From Rhizaria sp. SCN 62-66 (lineage: Eukaryota; Rhizaria, unplaced), in contig MEDY01000408.1 in assembly GCA_001724265.1 (NCBI GenBank), positions 1 through 36,989 of the forward strand: 36,989 bases of DNA, read 5' to 3'. The notes below the pieces were generated by a model. That model saw only the letters and a program-made list of their open reading frames with translations. It did not search any database and had not been told where the DNA came from. Both the position numbers and the translations under genes were made by a program. Shown in pieces: positions 25,801 to 33,976 of this stretch (its first letter is position 1; each line of letters starts with the position of its first letter).

Positions 25801-28800
25801 GCCAATACCTATGGCGCAAACTCGCGCTGCATCAACACGTTTGGCTCGTTTGTCTGCACGCCGTATGTGACGAGCTCACCGGCGCTCGAGGCCGTTGTAA
25901 CTGAGCAGCAGTACACATCGTACTGGCTTAACCCCGATCTCTACCCGCTTCCAGCCACGGTCGACGAGCTGACGCGTACGATCCACCCGGCCGACGCGTC
26001 TGGCGGCCAGCTTGTTGCGATGTCTGTGATCCGCGGCCGCAACTTGGCTGAGCCATACATCAGCGCGGTTATGTTCTCTAACCCCAACATTGACGCCTTC
26101 CCTGGCCTGCTCGACTACGACTGCCGCAACGTTGTCGTAAGCAACCATGCAATGCAGCCCGACACCATGTTACACGTGCAGTGTCTGGTGACGCCTGGAC
26201 AGGGCATGGATCTGTACTTGCGCATCCAGTTCTGTTACGCCGAGAGCATTATTGCAAACGCCTCTATCAACTGCGAGCGTTGGAACTGGAACTGGGACGG
26301 CGCAACTGTGGGCCACCCGGACATGGGTGTGAACAGTAACTATAAGCTGCGTTACCCGGCGCCGTCGTTTGTTGCTTCGTCGCTTTTTTCTGTCACATAC
26401 GACTCTGGCCGTACCGACGACTACGTCATGCCTAGTGTCGTGAGCGAGCAGATTGGCTTTGATGTTAACAACCTTTACTTTGACCGCCCCGGACTACTGG
26501 CCATGTACATGGGTGAGGCGTTTACAGCTGACGATTACCCCTATGAGTGTGAGGTTGACATTGAGCGCTCTCTTGAGCTCTCTACCGTCAACCGCACAAT
26601 TGTGTGTCGCGTGCCTGATTTGGTGAACAAGGCAAACCTGCGCTTCAAGCTTGCGCTCGCAGGTCATTTTGCGTATTCCACGGACCAACTCTCGTACCCG
26701 CAAATTCCTCGCGTTGACTCCGTCACAGGTTGTGCTGAGTCTATTAACAACGAAGAGACAGGCGTTATCTCAACTACGGGCTGCTCAACTGAAGGTTCTG
26801 ACTACCTACATGTTCTTGGCAACGCGTTTATTGAGCCTCTCACGGCCTTTGTTCACGGTCGCCGTTGCGTGATTGAGCAGTACATTGACTCGACCAACTT
26901 TTACTGCCGCGTCCCCATCGGTACCGGTTCAAACTTGACGTTTATTGTCAAGGCCTCAACGCAAACTGTACAGGTCGACAACATGCTTAGCTACGGAGCG
27001 CCCACAATTGACGCTATTGAAGGCTGCACCATGCCACTTGCAGGCTCGAACACAGTTACCAACTGCGCTCGCCAGGGTGGCAACGTGCTTCTTATCCGCG
27101 GCCGCAACTTTGGTTACGACGGCGCCACAGTTACTATCGGTGGCATCTCGTGTCTCTACCCGCAGCAACGCGCTGAACGCGTCGCTGCCGCACCGTGTCG
27201 TGCGCTGTCACGTGCCGCCTGGAACTGGACTGGTCCAGCGGATTGTAATTACTCAGCGATACGGCGCAGCGTCCACGCAGGACTTCTTTTTGTCCTACGT
27301 GCAGTGCACGGCGGGCACATTCGAGCGCGGTTACTCGTGCCAGGCGTGCTTCCCAGGTGAGTACAACAACCGCACGGGCTCTCAGGCGCAATGCACGCAG
27401 TGCCCGTCTGGTACGCACGCTGCGGCGTACGGTTCCACCGAGTGCCTGCCGTGCGAAGCTGGTTCGTACTCACCTCTCGGCGCTTCCACTTGTTACCTGT
27501 GCCCGCGTGGTACATTTTCAGGCCCGAGAGCTGACCGCTGCGCGCAGTGCGTGCCGGGCACGTACGCGTCGCGCGAGGGCAGCACAGCCTGCGCCAAGTG
27601 CGGTGAGAACGCTGAGCAAACCATCGACTACTCTTACTGCCAGTGCAAGGCTGGCTACTACCAGGCGCTAAATGGACTGTGCATGCCCTGCGTGAGCGGC
27701 GGTGACTGCAGTCTTGGTGGCACAACCGCGTACAGCATTCTGTCGCTCGAGTCGTACTCCCCATCTGCAATTCAGAGTGACGTCGTCAAGGCCGTGCGCC
27801 TTTCGATTGACCTTCGTCTCTCTGCAGTCACTACAGCTGAACAGGCTGTTGTGCGTGCACTCATAAACAAGGTTCTGTTTGACAACTCGACGCTGCCACA
27901 GGAACGTGTTGTGATCGTTTCGATTACGCCGCAGACTGTGCAGCCCGACGGCTTCTACGGTGCTCGCGTTGTGTTGCTCATCACTCCCGCCTACTCGCAA
28001 AATGGACTCGTTGCTCATGATAACATTGCAACTACATCAGTCGATGGCAAGTTTGTTTCCTCCGTTTCCGACATTTCCCAGGCCCCGTTCGCAATTGCCT
28101 CGACATCTGGCTGGACCAAGCGTGACAATCCAGTAGCAGACGAGATTGCATTGCTGCTGGACGTTATTATGGCTCTTTTTGCGCGCCCGGCGCAGCAAGA
28201 AGGCTCGTCTAACGCCAACGCCACGCTTTCTGCGGCTGAGACTACTCTTGGTGACGCATACGTTGCTGAGCCGACGCTGGACGAGGCATTTGCGCGCCGC
28301 CCCGTGTCGTCGTTCCAGGAGTGCTTCCACGAAGCCTGTATGTCCGGCAGCAACTGCAAGGCGGGCCACGGTGGCAACCTCTGCACGGTCTGCGAGCCCG
28401 GCTACGGCCGTCAGTCAACTTTTACGTGCCGCCAGTGTTTTAGCACGCCTGTCCAGGCATTGTACCTTACCGCGTCGATTATTGCCGCTATTCTTATCTG
28501 CGCTGTGCTGGCGTGGAAGCAAATTGTCGACGGTCGTAAGTCGACCAATGAGCTACCCGCGCCTGCCGTACCGCTGTTGTTTAAGATCGCTGTCTCAGGC
28601 ATCCAGATCTTTGCCATTGCTGCGCGCTATGATGTCTACTGGCCCGGTATCCTGCGTCCATTCTTTGACGCCATGGACGTCATCGGCGGCCTTGGTACCA
28701 CCATTGCCACGCTCGACTGCTTTTTGTCGTACAACTCGTCGATCCGCCCGTTTTGGGTGTCGTCTATTGCCATCATGATGCTGCCGCTGGTCGGCATCCT

Positions 28801-31800
28801 CCTGCCTCTTGCAGTGCTGCTACCCAGCTACCTCCTAAACCGTCGCAACTACCATCAACAGGTTCGTCTCGCACTTAAAGATCAACGCAAGCACTTAGTT
28901 GTCATGGCCGAGGAGTACCTTGAGTACCTGCAGACCATGCGCCGCCGCCGTGCTGCCGAGTCTACGTTGCAAACGGAGAACAACGTTGACAAGCCCGACG
29001 CCAAGCTGGGCCACGTCAAGCCTATTTGGGACTATGTTGACGAGTCTGCCGAGCTCGGTATCGCCGGTCACAACGCGTCGCAGCGCGCCGCACTGGATGC
29101 AATGCGCGACACCACTGTTCTCTCCACAGGTAGTCGTGTTTTTGGCGATATCCGTATCCACGAGCGTGAAGACCGCCGTACGCGTTTGCGCAGCAACTCT
29201 GATGAAGAGGCTGAGCATTCGGCGGCAGTCTTGGCTGCGGGAGGCTCACGCGCGAGGTCGGGATCTATTGCAAAGTCTGTATTGAGCAGTGCTGGTCCAC
29301 TGGCGCCACCGAGCGTGCCAGATACCCCGAGCGAGCCCGGCTCGCCGCTTGGTCGGCGGCGCGTGCGTATTGTGCGCCGTAAGATTAAGCGTGCGCAGAT
29401 GTCTTCCTCGTCGTCCGGTGCGCTGAGCTTCGGCGACAACAGCTCTGTTGCGGTGACCGACTCAATGCCCGACGCCACTGGCGCGGACAATGATGACACC
29501 GACACGGTGACGCCAACGACTACGGTAGGCGACGCCACCGCGATGCTTGCAACCGAGGGCGATGCCGTTACTGCAGCTTATGGGCGCGTGACACTGCACA
29601 TGCTAGACAGCACGGGCGTCAAGTCTGTTGCGCAGCAGGATGAGGAGGAGGACGTTGGCAATCTGTTTGTTAATGCCGACGAACTTGACTTGGTGCCCGT
29701 TGCCGTGCTGCCCAACGCGCACGCGCACGCCGCTGCAGTGGCTCGCCTGACGACGACGCGCGACAAGAAGGTTGACCCGCTCGCCAAGTACCGTGCAATG
29801 CAGGAGAAGCTCGAGCATGAGGCTGCGCTCTCCAAGGCGCAAGCCAAGGCCCTGCGTGCCGGCAAGGCGTCTGCGATTGAATCGCCGTTTGAGCTTCCCA
29901 GCGACCGCGCGCTCAGCGTGAACAACGGTGTGGCTGTACGGGACGACGATCACTTGGACCTGACTCTCGGCGAGGATGAGCACAAGTCCGACTTGTTTGG
30001 TGTTGATGGCGCTAAGATTGCCACTGTCGTCTGCAACACAGCTGCTCGCGCGCTTGCTTTGGGTGCTGCTGCCGTTAACGCTGATGTGTTTAATGACGTG
30101 TATATTGACGATGACGGCAATGAGTATGACTTGCGCGGCGAATACGGCGCGCGCAAGGAAGGCTTCAACAAGGACGAGGACTTCGAGGTCAACTTTTTGC
30201 GTGAGGATAGCTACAACAACGCCGAGCATGTGCACAATCAACACGCTGCGTTGATGCTTGACGTTGCGCCCATTGCTTCTGACGAATATGCAATGCAGTC
30301 TCAGTTTGCGGCTATGTTGGCACGTTACATGCCTTTCCGCAAGCATCCCGAAGCGGATGCCGCCGCTGCTGCCGCTGCTGCTGGATCTGATAAGGCTGTC
30401 AATAGTACCGACAACGAGAAGGCTAAGCAGTCACTTGTCAACACTGTGGGCACCGACGCGGTTGACGATGAAGACGCCGCCAATATCAACTACCTGTCCA
30501 CGGCCGAGTTTGAACTGCTTTATGAGTCCGAGCTATACCGCGTGCGCGCAGTGCGCAAGGAGCGCGCGATCGCCCGCGTCCGAGCACGTACTAAGCGTGA
30601 CTGGTACATCAAGACGTACGGCGAAGTCGCCGGTAAGAAGATGTTGCGTGAGATGGAGATCGCCGACGATGGCAGTCGCCCCACTGCGGCTGAGCTGCGC
30701 CACAACGTCGATGTGACAGAGTCGCGGTACATGTTTGCGCCCGCAGAGCTGATCGGCTTTATCGTGACGTCGATCACCGTCGTCATGTTCGTTATGCACC
30801 CCAACATCGCCAAGCAGTTCTTCACCTTTGTGTCGTGCCACGAGATTGGCGGCACGGACTGGGTCGGCGCCAGCTACTTCCTGGGCGACATGACTGTGCC
30901 TTGCTGGGGCAGCGACCACACGATGTTTTTCCTTGCGCTGGGTCTACCTATGGGCCTAATCTGGGTTTTTGGCCTGCCGACGTTCGCGTGCTGGTACCTC
31001 TACAGCAATCGCGGGCTAATCCAGATGCACCACTCCGGCGTGTCGTTGGTGATGCGCAAGCGCAAGCTCGCGTTCGAGTCCCGCATGGCCTTCCTGTACC
31101 GTGGCTACCGTACCACGCGCTACTACTGGTTCCTGGCTGAGCTCTTCCGCAAGGTCGTGCTCGTGGCGATCCCCATCTTGTTTCCCGGCGCGGTGCACAC
31201 GCAGCTTATCCTCGCCGCGCTCATTGTGTTCCTCTTCATCGCAGCTCAGGTCTCTGCGCGCCCCTTTGAGAACAAGATCACAGAGTTTGTCGAGTACTTC
31301 TCGCTCTTCAGCTCGTTCATGATCTTCTTCCTGGCCAATTTTCTCTTTATCGAGTCCGTTAAGCAAGTCGTCAAGGACACGATCAAGTGGGTCATTGTCT
31401 TCATCCTCATCTTTTTCATCCTCGCTGTCGTCGTCGCTTTTATCCTGCTGGCGCGTGAGGAGCTCGAAATGGGCCCGCTGCGCCGCCGCATCTACGAGGC
31501 ACACGCGGCCGGCAACGACGTTCAGGTTGTTATTCGTCAGTGGCGTATTGCGCGCTTGCAGCGCCGCCGCGAGAAGTCCGGCGAGGCCGAGCTCAAGGAG
31601 CAGGCCAAGCTGGAAAAGCGCGCTGCGCGTCGTCAGATTGCCGGCGACGTCAATGTGCGTGTCGTTACGATTGACGAGACCAAGGACAAGCGCTCTGCGT
31701 TTGCGCAAATGTTTGGTGAAGTCAACAAAGCACAGGGTCACCCAACCGGTCTCGATGGCCCTGTCGACGTGCAGAACGGGCTTTCGGAGGATAATATCAA

Positions 31801-32047
31801 TGCACTCGACCGTGCCACCGCCGTCGCGGCGTACACGCACACGGTCGCGAACATGATCAACAGCGGCGTTGACGTCGGCAATGACGCTATGACCATCTAC
31901 TTGCAATCGGCTCGCGCTATGGCCAACACGGACAAAGAGTTCAACGTGAACCTTGATGCCTTTGATGACAGCGACGATGGCAGCCAAGCTATTGTCCCCA
32001 GTTCGATCCTCAACACTGATGATGAGCCTCTCCATTTGAGCTACTAA
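4780..32047 (+). CDS. Giant multidomain surface receptor-like protein (~9,089 codons), with one in-frame TAG and one frameshift
   Basis: Start at ATG 4780 (G at -3), stop TAA at 32045-32047. The first 26 residues are a signal peptide ending LGLVFA before APHTQF. Domain order: about twenty copies of a ~160-residue CFxV beta module (to ~3640), a propeller-like section (~3640-4810), eleven two-cysteine Ig-like modules (~4990-6390), eight sushi domains (6403-6990), a truncated Ca-binding EGF (from 6993), about four IPT/TIG domains (~7030-7500), seven GCC2/GCC3-type Cys repeats (~7510-7638), then nine membrane segments with a ~630-residue cytosolic loop and a ~195-residue tail. The reading needs two departures from standard decoding: a TAG at 5095-5097 and a shift from frame 1 to frame 2 near 27151. 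If translation began at the ATG at 5128 instead, the signal peptide would be lost. The architecture suggests adhesion or ligand sensing at the cell surface; no specific function can be assigned. No intron is visible in 27 kb. Confidence 0.82.
5095..5097 (+). other. In-frame TAG, codon 106 of the giant gene (candidate sense UAG)
   Basis: The frame from the signal peptide runs into TAG and then continues in the same frame without another stop for 22 kb. The flanking residues, TTISGV[TAG]YGRSGS, look like the start of an IPT/TIG-like strand-turn (compare LIRGRNFGYDG later in the same protein), so the stop sits inside a plausible structural motif. The only codon-aligned GT-AG alternative that removes it nearby is 24 nt long (5074-5097), far shorter than the demonstrated 225-nt intron. 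Confidence 0.8.
5098..15690 (+). repeat. Array of ~160-residue 'CFxV' beta modules (protein-level tandem repeat)
   Basis: About 3,500 residues of Ser/Thr-rich predicted beta sequence. A recurring signature, h-x-h-x-I-x-G-V followed after 15-25 residues by C-[FLWV]-x-[VI], marks the end of each module. Signature Cys codons are at 5689, 6175, 7024, 7900, 8410, 8893, 9418, 10366, 10861, 11794, 12778 and 14692. Successive spacings are mostly about 160-175 residues or roughly twofold or fourfold that, and degenerate copies lacking the Cys fill some gaps (for example NKFDVLVV near 9970). I do not recognise the module as a named family. It recurs in the gene starting at 33977. Confidence 0.7.
15690..19290 (+). 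other. Beta-propeller-like section inside the giant ectodomain
   Basis: Unlike the flanking modules, this ~1,200-residue part contains WD/lactonase-like blade strands: GAIALSPDETLLLVNF near 15750, VTSLALNPVASVLVTG near 18780, and VNDLAFHSNGAHIMVLG near 19076. Charged and aromatic residues are more frequent than in the Ser/Thr-rich modules. Between about 16900 and 17800 the sequence looks more like the beta modules, so the propeller may be interrupted. The number of blades is not clear. Assignment rests on strand patterns only. Confidence 0.5.
19700..23985 (+). repeat. Eleven tandem two-cysteine Ig-like modules
   Basis: Each unit has an early Cys in the context x-C-x-[FLI] and a late Cys in [FY]-x-[VIL]-x-C (for example AECTFRD/VVMRCSQ, AGCRFST/FFVACTK, ADCRFTS/FAIYCRR, NDCVFRL/VAFYCRR). 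First-Cys codons lie near 19830, 20218, 20590, 20968, 21373, 21859, 22190, 22657, 23028, 23395 and 23740, an average period of about 390 nt (130 residues). The pattern suggests an Ig-like or cadherin-like beta-sandwich with one disulfide. The family is unnamed as far as I can tell. Confidence 0.7.
23986..25755 (+). other. Eight sushi (CCP/SCR) domains
   Basis: Residues 6403-6992. Each domain follows the CCP pattern of four cysteines with C-x-x-GY after the second Cys and a Trp before the fourth (for example FSCNTGYNL... W... PTC; FACSVGYGVEG... GGWSASVPEC; YTCKPGYEF... TWTPIYVPVC; YKCAEGFVM... GWSPAAPVC). Successive domains start CDTYSDV, CPTIFAP, CDLLEAR, CSPLLYD, CPALTRQ, CDAPSTG, CAALIMP and CGPANTI. 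Sushi domains mediate protein binding and adhesion at cell surfaces. Confidence 0.92.
25756..25866 (+). other. Truncated calcium-binding EGF domain
   Basis: It starts DVNEC, the Ca-binding N-terminal motif, and contains SRCINTFGSFVC, the canonical Cys3-Cys4 segment with the hydroxylation-type Asn and Gly-Ser-Phe. After the fourth Cys the sequence runs TPYVTSSPALEA with no fifth or sixth Cys, so the last disulfide loop is absent. The Ca site residues are present. Confidence 0.85.
25920..27300 (+). other. About four IPT/TIG domains, the last carrying the frameshift
   Basis: The recognisable strands are VIRGRNLAEPYISAVMF, the degenerate FDVNNLYFDRPGLLAMY, LHVLGNAFIEPLTAFVHGRRC followed by FYCRVPIGTG, and LLIRGRNFGYDGATVTIGG followed, in the other frame, by VVRCHVPPGTG. 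IPT domains are Ig-like folds found in plexins, Met-type receptors and many protist surface proteins. The last domain is only complete if frame 1 is joined to frame 2 near 27151. Confidence 0.85.
27151..27155 (+). other. Frameshift site in the giant gene (frame 1 to frame 2)
   Basis: Up to the Cys codon at 27151 the IPT domain reads in frame 1 (TVTIGGISC). From 27152 it continues in frame 2 (VSTRSNALNAS... VRCHVPPGTG), then into the GCC2/GCC3 repeats. Frame 1 instead runs on without domain similarity to a TGA at 27358-27360. The local sequence TCGTGTCTCT would be in frame if it held one more GT dinucleotide, or one base fewer. No GT-AG pair that I could find between about 27050 and 27165 has the required length (1 modulo 3). 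Confidence 0.8.
27305..27691 (+). other. GCC2/GCC3 (Ephrin_rec_like) cysteine-rich repeats
   Basis: Seven consecutive short units of the form P-G-[TS]-[FY]-x(5-8)-C-x-x-C, for example FPGEYNNRTGSQAQCTQC, PSGTHAAAYGSTECLPC, VPGTYASREGSTACAKC. Such arrays usually sit just outside the membrane region in large protist receptor-like proteins and in polydom-type proteins. Here they are followed by an unassigned ~200-residue segment and a last Cys-rich knot (CSGSNC-like to CRQC, 28330-28440). Confidence 0.9.
28457..31455 (+). other. Nine-segment membrane region split by a ~630-residue cytosolic loop
   Basis: Three clear hydrophobic segments (near 28457, 28570 and 28753) and one weak one (near 28690) come before a long hydrophilic loop. 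Six follow it (30745, 30920, 31150, 31198, 31288, 31385). With the N-terminus outside, nine segments place the loop and the C-tail in the cytosol. A short loop with two Cys (30838, 30902) falls outside, and the Arg/Lys-rich MRKRKLAFESR loop inside, so the topology is self-consistent. The late segment WFLAELFRKVVLVAIPIL... followed by SARPFENKI resembles the C-terminal membrane part of other protist GCC2/GCC3 proteins. I cannot say whether it acts as a channel, a receptor or an anchor. Confidence 0.75.
28860..30740 (+). other. Long cytosolic loop of the giant protein
   Basis: About 630 residues between the two membrane blocks, almost free of Cys. It contains Ser clusters next to basic or acidic residues (RLRSNSDEEAE, SRARSGSIAKS) that resemble kinase sites, and a basic patch GRRRVRIVRRKIKRAQ near 29350. 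It also has an acidic, Ala-rich centre, a helical Lys/Glu/Ala segment (AKYRAMQEKLEHEAAL) and a run of eight alanines near 30358. The motif DVYIDDDGNEYDL near 30098 stands out, but I do not recognise it. The composition fits regulatory signalling or scaffolding; no enzyme domain is visible. Confidence 0.65.
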
Positions 32048-33976
32048 AAAATGAACAAGCCGCTGAACTTGACTTGTTTTGCACTTTGTGTATTCTTATT
32101 TCTGAGATGCCACTGTGAGACTGTGCGTTCTTCGTATGGTTTCCTGTTTGTCCTGTATTTTTTTCTTGCGAAGAAAATATTTTGTTCTATTTTCACTACG
32201 TTTTACTCTTCTTTTTTTCTTTGTTTTTTTCGATTTTTTTGTAAAACCGATATGTCTTTGCGTTGTCTCCACTTGTTCTCGATCTTTCCTGAGGATGCAT
32301 AACTTCCCACCTTCTGACTCACCATTTGTCGCGTTGCTACTGTGACTACTGTTGTTGATTCACCCCTGAAGATTCATTTGATTTTCTGCGTTGTTCTTTG
32401 GTAAATTAATTCTTTTTTGTTTTTCTGTGTGTTCTATCATGCTCATTTGATGTTAATTTGGTCTCTAGTCGACTCGGCTGCACCCCGTTGAGCTTTGCCC
32501 CGTGTTGTGAACCCTCTCTTGAGCAGTGTTGTTTACACGTGCACGAGAGCACAACACGCTGTTGTTCCGTATACATCTTTTTGTAAAGACATATGATATG
32601 CCGTTATAATCAAAGCCTGAGCAAAACAATATAATAGAGAGGTTTATTGATGAAAATGTTTGTACATATTAGGTTCAATACTGTAAGCTTACGAGTACAA
32701 TGAGTGCGAAGGAAGTATCGGACACCTTTATTGTTTACTGAATGACAATAGCTTTCTTGGCAGACAAAACTAGTGTTGCCTTATAGGTCCGTGCCGGGAG
32801 GGTACAACACCCGAGCCAATTCTTGAATCATTCTTTTTTCGAATATTTACTCCCATTTTCCTCCACCCGCTATCGTTCGGTTTTTTTTTATGTGGTGAGA
32901 GCAACCAGCTACTTCAGTGGACCGAAAAATGTCTACAAATTGCAAAAACTGTAGCTTCTAAGGAGACACTCAGTGGTTGGGCGCAACGCCTATTATTATC
33001 AATTACGCAGCAGGCACATCATTTAATCTCAAAGAAACAATAATATCATGCTGCTTTTAGGTTGTTACAACAAGAGAACTGTGTATCGTGCGTTTGTACG
33101 GTGTTCATGGCATTGTAAATGTCGTCAAACTTCGCCGCCCGAACGGAAAGCGCTTTGCCATTATCATGCTTCTCGAAGTCACTTGTGTAGAGCGAAGGCA
33201 CAGGGATTACAAGTTCAATTTGTGTTTTTCCGAAATGAAAAATGTTTATCTATATAATGAGCAGCCTTGAATTACTCGAACTCCTTTCTTTGTGATGGAA
33301 CCCCCCTCGAATCGAAACTGGCGCCAGACTTACGGGAGGTCAAGCAGACTTATATTTCTTCAGTCGTCTTGGTGGTCGTATGTTGATGAGATTAACATCA
33401 ATGCGCAGAACTACACGTGCGTTAGTCTTTGATGCCGTATGATTGTGTCCAGTTTCCTTCACATGAAGAAGTTCTATTCTCCCGCCCGCTGAGCGACTAG
33501 CACCCCGCTTCGGTGTTGTCGGCAACAAAAATGGGCGTCATACTCACGCGCTAGGAGTTCTAATCTGGCTCTGTTATTTTAGTAGCTTTAAAGATGGCCC
33601 AGTTGCATTGGATAGCTCTGTCGTATTGGAGTCGCCTTAAAAATCGATCTTGTGGAGGCGCTTTCAATGCTTGTCAACGAAGAGTAGCTTGCCACCAGGG
33701 TCCCGACGGTTAAATGCACGATACGTACTCTCGCTTTGCATATAAGACTTACAAGTCGCAAGAGCTCATTTATTTGACATCTTTTTTTCCGTGCTTTGCT
33801 CTGGCACCTTTATAGACTTGATCCTTTGGCTTTTTTCACTTCCTCAGAGCAGCTACACCATTTGCTTCGCTGGCTGTAACCTAAACGCGCCCGTAACGCC
33901 CAAACCCGTCACTTCTCTGTTCGCTCCTATTGGAGACGCGTTCATCCCAAGGTTCTGGACGTCATTCTCAAACGCA
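32048..33976 (+). other. Spacer between the giant gene and the right-hand paralogue
   Basis: About 1.9 kb of AT-rich sequence. A T-rich stretch at 32154-32247, shortly after the TAA, may mark the 3' UTR or transcription end of the giant gene; there is no AATAAA close by. A perfect palindrome, CTGGCGCCAG, lies at 33318-33327. The short frames near 33050-33270 start with GTG or have no recognisable content. The sequence upstream of 33977 should hold the promoter of the next gene. I found no tRNA, rRNA or snRNA that I could support. Confidence 0.55.

Noticed and set aside
27140-27165. Short intron explaining the frame change in the IPT domain
   Set aside because: The available GT-AG pairs give lengths of 0 or 2 modulo 3, whereas 1 modulo 3 is needed.
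29603-30346. 247-residue open frame on the minus strand
   Set aside because: Antisense shadow of the cytosolic loop; no recognisable domain.
31016-32035. 339-residue open frame on the minus strand
   Set aside because: It lies entirely antisense to the membrane domain and tail of the giant gene, with charged, low-information sequence. It is a codon-bias shadow.
33048-33270. Small plus-strand open frames in the right spacer
   Set aside because: Short, overlapping in different frames, without similarity or clear start context.
33290-33335. Minus-strand TTCGATT resembling a tRNA T loop
   Set aside because: The five-base stem does not pair and no acceptor stem can be formed.
33541-33580. TTCTAAT loop resembling a tRNA anticodon loop with CUA
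   Set aside because: The flanks do not form an anticodon stem and no D or T arm is present.
33791-33976. Upstream extension of the right-hand gene from a GTG
   Set aside because: A GTG start is not expected in a nuclear eukaryotic gene, and the ATG at 33977 begins directly with a signal peptide.
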